Shown here piece by piece: positions 63,054 through 64,000 of a stretch of DNA of 64,000 nt. Position numbers and translations under genes: made by a program. The stretch covers positions 868,001 to 932,000 of the forward strand of contig NZ_ATYB01000008.1 of assembly GCF_000427465.1 (NCBI RefSeq), written 5' to 3'. The DNA comes from Sinorhizobium arboris LMG 14919. Its GTDB lineage: Bacteria; Pseudomonadota; Alphaproteobacteria; Rhizobiales; Rhizobiaceae. The notes beneath the pieces are model-generated. The model was not told the DNA's origin and searched no databases. It saw only the letters and a program-made list of their open reading frames with translations. Each line of letters starts with the position of its first letter. The first letter of the stretch is position 1.

Positions 63054-64000
63054 ATGACCGGGAACAAAATCGATTCAATCGACCCGACGGACGAAGTGCT
63101 GCCGCCGCGCAGCCTGGTTCTGTTCGGTCTTCAGCATGTGCTGGTGATGGCTGCTTCGCCGATTACCGCCGTATTTCTGGTAAGCAAGGCGCTCGGTTTC
63201 TCCGACGCTCTGACGGTGTCGCTGATCAGTGCGACATTTCTGATCTGCGGGCTGGGCACCATCCTGCAGAGTTTCGGGCCGGCCGGCTTCGGCGCACGGC
63301 TGCCTTTCATCATGGTGCCGGGTGGCGCGCCGATCGCGATCTTTCTTGCCATCGCCCAGCAGACCGACGTGCAGACCGCCGTCGGGGCGGTGATCCTCAC
63401 CGCCGGCTTCTACTTCCTGGCGCTGCCGGTATTCCGGCGGCTGCTGCGCTATTTCCCGCCCATCGTGGTCGGGACGATGCTCCTCCTCGTATCGGTGAAC
63501 CTCGTGCGCATCTATGGCGGCACGATCACCGGCAAGCAGGGGAGCGAAGGCTTCGCCGATCCGATGAATGTCGGGCTTGCCCTTGCCACGATCGCGCTGA
63601 CGGTCATCTTCGCAAGAGTCTTCACGGGTACGCTCCAGCGGATTTCGGTGATGCTCGGTCTCATCGCCGGTTCGGCAATCGCCATCGGAGCCGGTCACAT
63701 GGACCTTTCCGGCATCTTCGAGGGACCGGTGATTGCAGTGCCCCAGCTTCTTCCGTTCGGAATGCCGAAGTTCGACTTTTTCGCCGCCCTTCCGCTGATC
63801 GTGTTTTCGATCATATCGATGGCCGAAGCTACGGGGCAGACCGTCGCCACCGCCGAGATCGTCGGCCGCCGGGGCGACGCTCACGCGATCGTGCCCTCGA
63901 CCATCCGCGGCGATGCGGTCGCCTCGCTCGTCGGCGGCCTGTTCGGAACCTCGCTCATCATCACCAGCGGCGAAAATGTGGGGATCGTCCGGGCAACCAA
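63054..64000 (+). CDS. NCS2 family xanthine/uracil permease (partial, runs off the window)
   Basis: 315 codons are present from the ATG at 63054 (TGGAGGAGA upstream), and the frame is open at the right edge. The first helices (LVLFGLQHVLVMAASPITAV), ILQSFGPAGFGARLPFIMVP, MAEATGQTVATAEIVGRRGD and RGDAVASLVGGLFGTSLI with ITSGENVGIVRAT are the NCS2 motifs, including the acidic residue of the substrate site in MAEATGQ. It should be a proton-coupled purine or pyrimidine uptake carrier controlled by the divergent LacI regulator. Confidence 0.92.
   Translation, partial: MTGNKIDSIDPTDEVLPPRSLVLFGLQHVLVMAASPITAVFLVSKALGFSDALTVSLISATFLICGLGTILQSFGPAGFGARLPFIMVPGGAPIAIFLAIAQQTDVQTAVGAVILTAGFYFLALPVFRRLLRYFPPIVVGTMLLLVSVNLVRIYGGTITGKQGSEGFADPMNVGLALATIALTVIFARVFTGTLQRISVMLGLIAGSAIAIGAGHMDLSGIFEGPVIAVPQLLPFGMPKFDFFAALPLIVFSIISMAEATGQTVATAEIVGRRGDAHAIVPSTIRGDAVASLVGGLFGTSLIITSGENVGIVRAT

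Overview
The window is GC-rich alphaproteobacterial DNA, most likely from the genus Sinorhizobium/Ensifer or a close rhizobial relative. The main evidence is a complete thuR/thuEFGKAB trehalose-type uptake locus in the order known from the S. meliloti pSymB megaplasmid, together with a MucR/Ros-family regulator, many TRAP and ABC uptake systems with GntR or LacI regulators, and a repeated intergenic element of rhizobial type. A pSymB-like chromid or megaplasmid is therefore plausible, but this is inference from gene content. I saw no tRNA, rRNA, CRISPR array or replication origin.

Positions 1-22,519 look like one functional island. On the minus strand are a partial secreted protein, a DUF3300 protein and an outer-membrane transporter-like protein. 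A secreted HAD phosphatase follows. Next comes a three-gene signalling operon: a histidine kinase with an extracytoplasmic ABC-substrate-binding-like sensor, a FixJ/NarL-type response regulator and a stand-alone receiver. Divergent to it run an unknown membrane protein and an AspT - aspartate 4-decarboxylase - AspT set. After those come a MoxR/DUF58/DUF4381/BatA/BatB-TPR/BatD-like operon and a BCCT osmolyte transporter. A Tat-type arylsulfatase (22,801-24,459) closes the block. A motif of about 22 bp containing TTGGTCCAACTA recurs before the HAD gene (twice), the stand-alone receiver, the AspT operon and the arylsulfatase. I propose it marks a regulon of the FixJ-type regulator in this same region.

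Positions 24,700-34,000 are accessory. They hold an IS110/IS1111-type element with 12-bp subterminal inverted repeats, an adjoining IS630-type element whose transposase is split at an A8 run, a MucR-like regulator with a degenerate zinc site, and a giant tandem-repeat Ig/cadherin-like surface protein gene that appears broken by a 1-nt frameshift at a C5G4 run.

Positions 34,100-42,710 hold an SPW-repeat membrane protein and the thu operon (thuB, thuA, thuK, thuG, thuF, thuE on minus, thuR on plus). Stem-loops lie between thuE and thuF and between thuK and thuA. Two near-identical AAAACGrTTTGGrT sites lie in the thuE-thuR gap.

Positions 42,730-64,000 are catabolic and transport loci. They comprise a GntR-controlled DctPQM TRAP system, an HI0933-type flavoprotein, small hypotheticals, a soluble aldose dehydrogenase-like protein, a class III cyclase/TPR protein, a second GntR-TRAP operon with two DapA/NanA-family aldolases (one very like N-acetylneuraminate lyase), a DUF2188 protein, a TAXI-type TRAP pair and a LacI regulator divergent from an NCS2 nucleobase permease that runs off the window. 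Three copies of a rhizobial-type intergenic repeat flank these units, and one of them overlaps the only ATG available for the fused TRAP permease.
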